Positions 5,922 through 6,382 of a DNA stretch of 6,382 bases are shown here, piece by piece (the first letter of the stretch is position 1; each line of letters begins with the position of its first letter). A program made the position numbers and the translations under genes. A model generated the notes under the pieces. It saw only the letters and a list, made by a program, of their open reading frames with translations, did no database searches and was not told where the DNA came from. The stretch spans positions 1 through 6,382 of the forward strand of contig JAEZFL010000091.1 of NCBI GenBank assembly GCA_023417515.1, read 5' to 3'. The stretch is from Pseudomonadota bacterium (lineage in GTDB: Bacteria; Pseudomonadota; Alphaproteobacteria; Sphingomonadales; Sphingomonadaceae).

Positions 5922-6320
5922 CTAGTCCTCGCCTTCGCCAAGATCGCGCGCGACCTTGGGATCGCGCAACAGGCTGTCGATCCGGCTGCCCTCGTCGAAG
6001 CTCTCGTCGGGCAGGAATTTGAGGCGCGCCGCATATTTGGTGTTCACGCGGCGGGCGACCTGGCCTTGCAGATAGGCCGTGTTGGTGCGCAGCGCCTTGA
6101 TCACCGCCGCCTCGTCCGTGCCGAGCAATGGCTTCACGAACACGGTGGCATGGCGAAGGTCGGGCGACATGCGCACCTCGGTCACCGACACGGGATGGCT
6201 GGCGAGCACGTCGTCATGGACGTCCCCGCGCATCAGGATCTCCGACAGGGCATGGCGCACCTGCTCGCCGACGCGGAGCAGACGGACCGAGCGGTTTTCG
6301 GGGGTGTCGTTGTGACGCAT
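5922..6320 (-). CDS. rbfA: 30S ribosome-binding factor A
   Basis: RbfA binds the immature 30S subunit near the 5' end of 16S rRNA and helps late maturation, notably during cold shock. The product is 132 residues against 133 in E. coli. It has the single KH-like fold expected: RVGEQVRHALSEIL at 16-29, the strand VSVTEVRMSPDLRHATVFV at 44-62, a central helix through 82-99, and RLKFLPDESFDEGSRIDSLL at 99-118. The short acidic C-terminal end (DLGEGED) is common in the family. The ATG at 6320 has AAGGA 6 nt upstream. infB normally precedes rbfA and would lie beyond the right edge. The next gene downstream starts 41 nt after the stop, without a convincing terminator between them. Confidence 0.96.
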   Translation of the reverse strand: MRHNDTPENRSVRLLRVGEQVRHALSEILMRGDVHDDVLASHPVSVTEVRMSPDLRHATVFVKPLLGTDEAAVIKALRTNTAYLQGQVARRVNTKYAARLKFLPDESFDEGSRIDSLLRDPKVARDLGEGED

Positions 6321-6334
6321 AGCTCATCCTTCGT

Positions 6335-6357
6335 CCCTCTCCCTGCAGGGGAGAGGG
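6335..6357. repeat. palindromic hairpin upstream of rbfA
   Basis: CCCTCTCCC (6335-6343) and GGGAGAGGG (6349-6357) form a perfect 9-bp stem around a 5-nt loop, TGCAG. It sits 14 nt from the rbfA start codon and next to its ribosome binding site. Stems of this CCCTCTCC/GGAGAGGG type are familiar as dispersed intergenic repeats in alphaproteobacteria; repeat status here is inferred from that resemblance. It could also influence rbfA translation or act as a processing site after infB. Confidence 0.55.
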
Positions 6358-6364
6358 AGGGGCC

Positions 6365-6382
6365 CACCGCCGTCAGGCGGTG
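6365..6382. repeat. second hairpin at right window edge
   Basis: CACCGCC (6365-6371) and GGCGGTG (6376-6382) form a perfect 7-bp stem with a GTCA loop, 7 nt beyond the first hairpin. It runs to the end of the window, so its full extent is unknown. The pair of stems in tandem suggests one composite palindromic repeat or a structured infB-rbfA junction. Confidence 0.45.

Noticed and set aside
5029..5925. 298-codon plus-strand open frame opposite the exported-protein gene
   Set aside because: It is low in recognisable features and rich in Arg, Ala, Asp and Pro, as expected from GC-rich antisense sequence. The minus-strand frame has a signal peptide, fits the gene spacing and shares the operon direction.

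Overview
The window is a GC-rich chromosomal segment of housekeeping genes, most likely from an alphaproteobacterium and probably a sphingomonad. The basis is the gene set, the protein style (TruB, RbfA and S15 sequences, and a PNPase with a long Arg/Gly/Asp tail) and a mobile palindrome of a kind common in that class. No rRNA, tRNA or CRISPR array is visible. All seven genes I can support lie on the minus strand, so transcription runs from high to low coordinates.

In transcription order the genes are rbfA (ribosome maturation), an uncharacterised exported protein with propeller-like motifs, a GNAT acetyltransferase, tdk (thymidine kinase), truB (tRNA pseudouridine-55 synthase), rpsO (ribosomal protein S15) and pnp (polynucleotide phosphorylase). 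The frame is the classical infB-rbfA-truB-rpsO-pnp translation and RNA-processing cluster. Here three genes unrelated to ribosome assembly sit between rbfA and truB. Spacing is tight: 41 nt, a 14 nt overlap, 11 nt, 1 nt and 17 nt. Only the rpsO-pnp junction is long, at 156 nt, and it is packed with hairpins. This suggests one transcription unit with a processing or control point before pnp. No intergenic stretch exceeds 156 nt.

The most interesting feature is an 83-bp nested palindrome (3345-3427) inserted in frame inside truB. It adds about 27-29 residues just before the conserved SKGTYIR motif while the gene stays intact. Its two arms are related hairpins that differ by a compensatory base-pair change, so this looks like a REP/BIME-type mobile palindrome turned into protein. 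Other points are the roughly 100-residue disordered Arg/Gly/Asp-rich PNPase tail ending in a short Phe-containing segment, the multi-hairpin leader before pnp, and two tandem hairpins at the right edge upstream of rbfA.

I see no defence system, prophage or new multi-gene system. The genes are ordinary apart from the palindrome insertion and the unusual gene neighbourhood.
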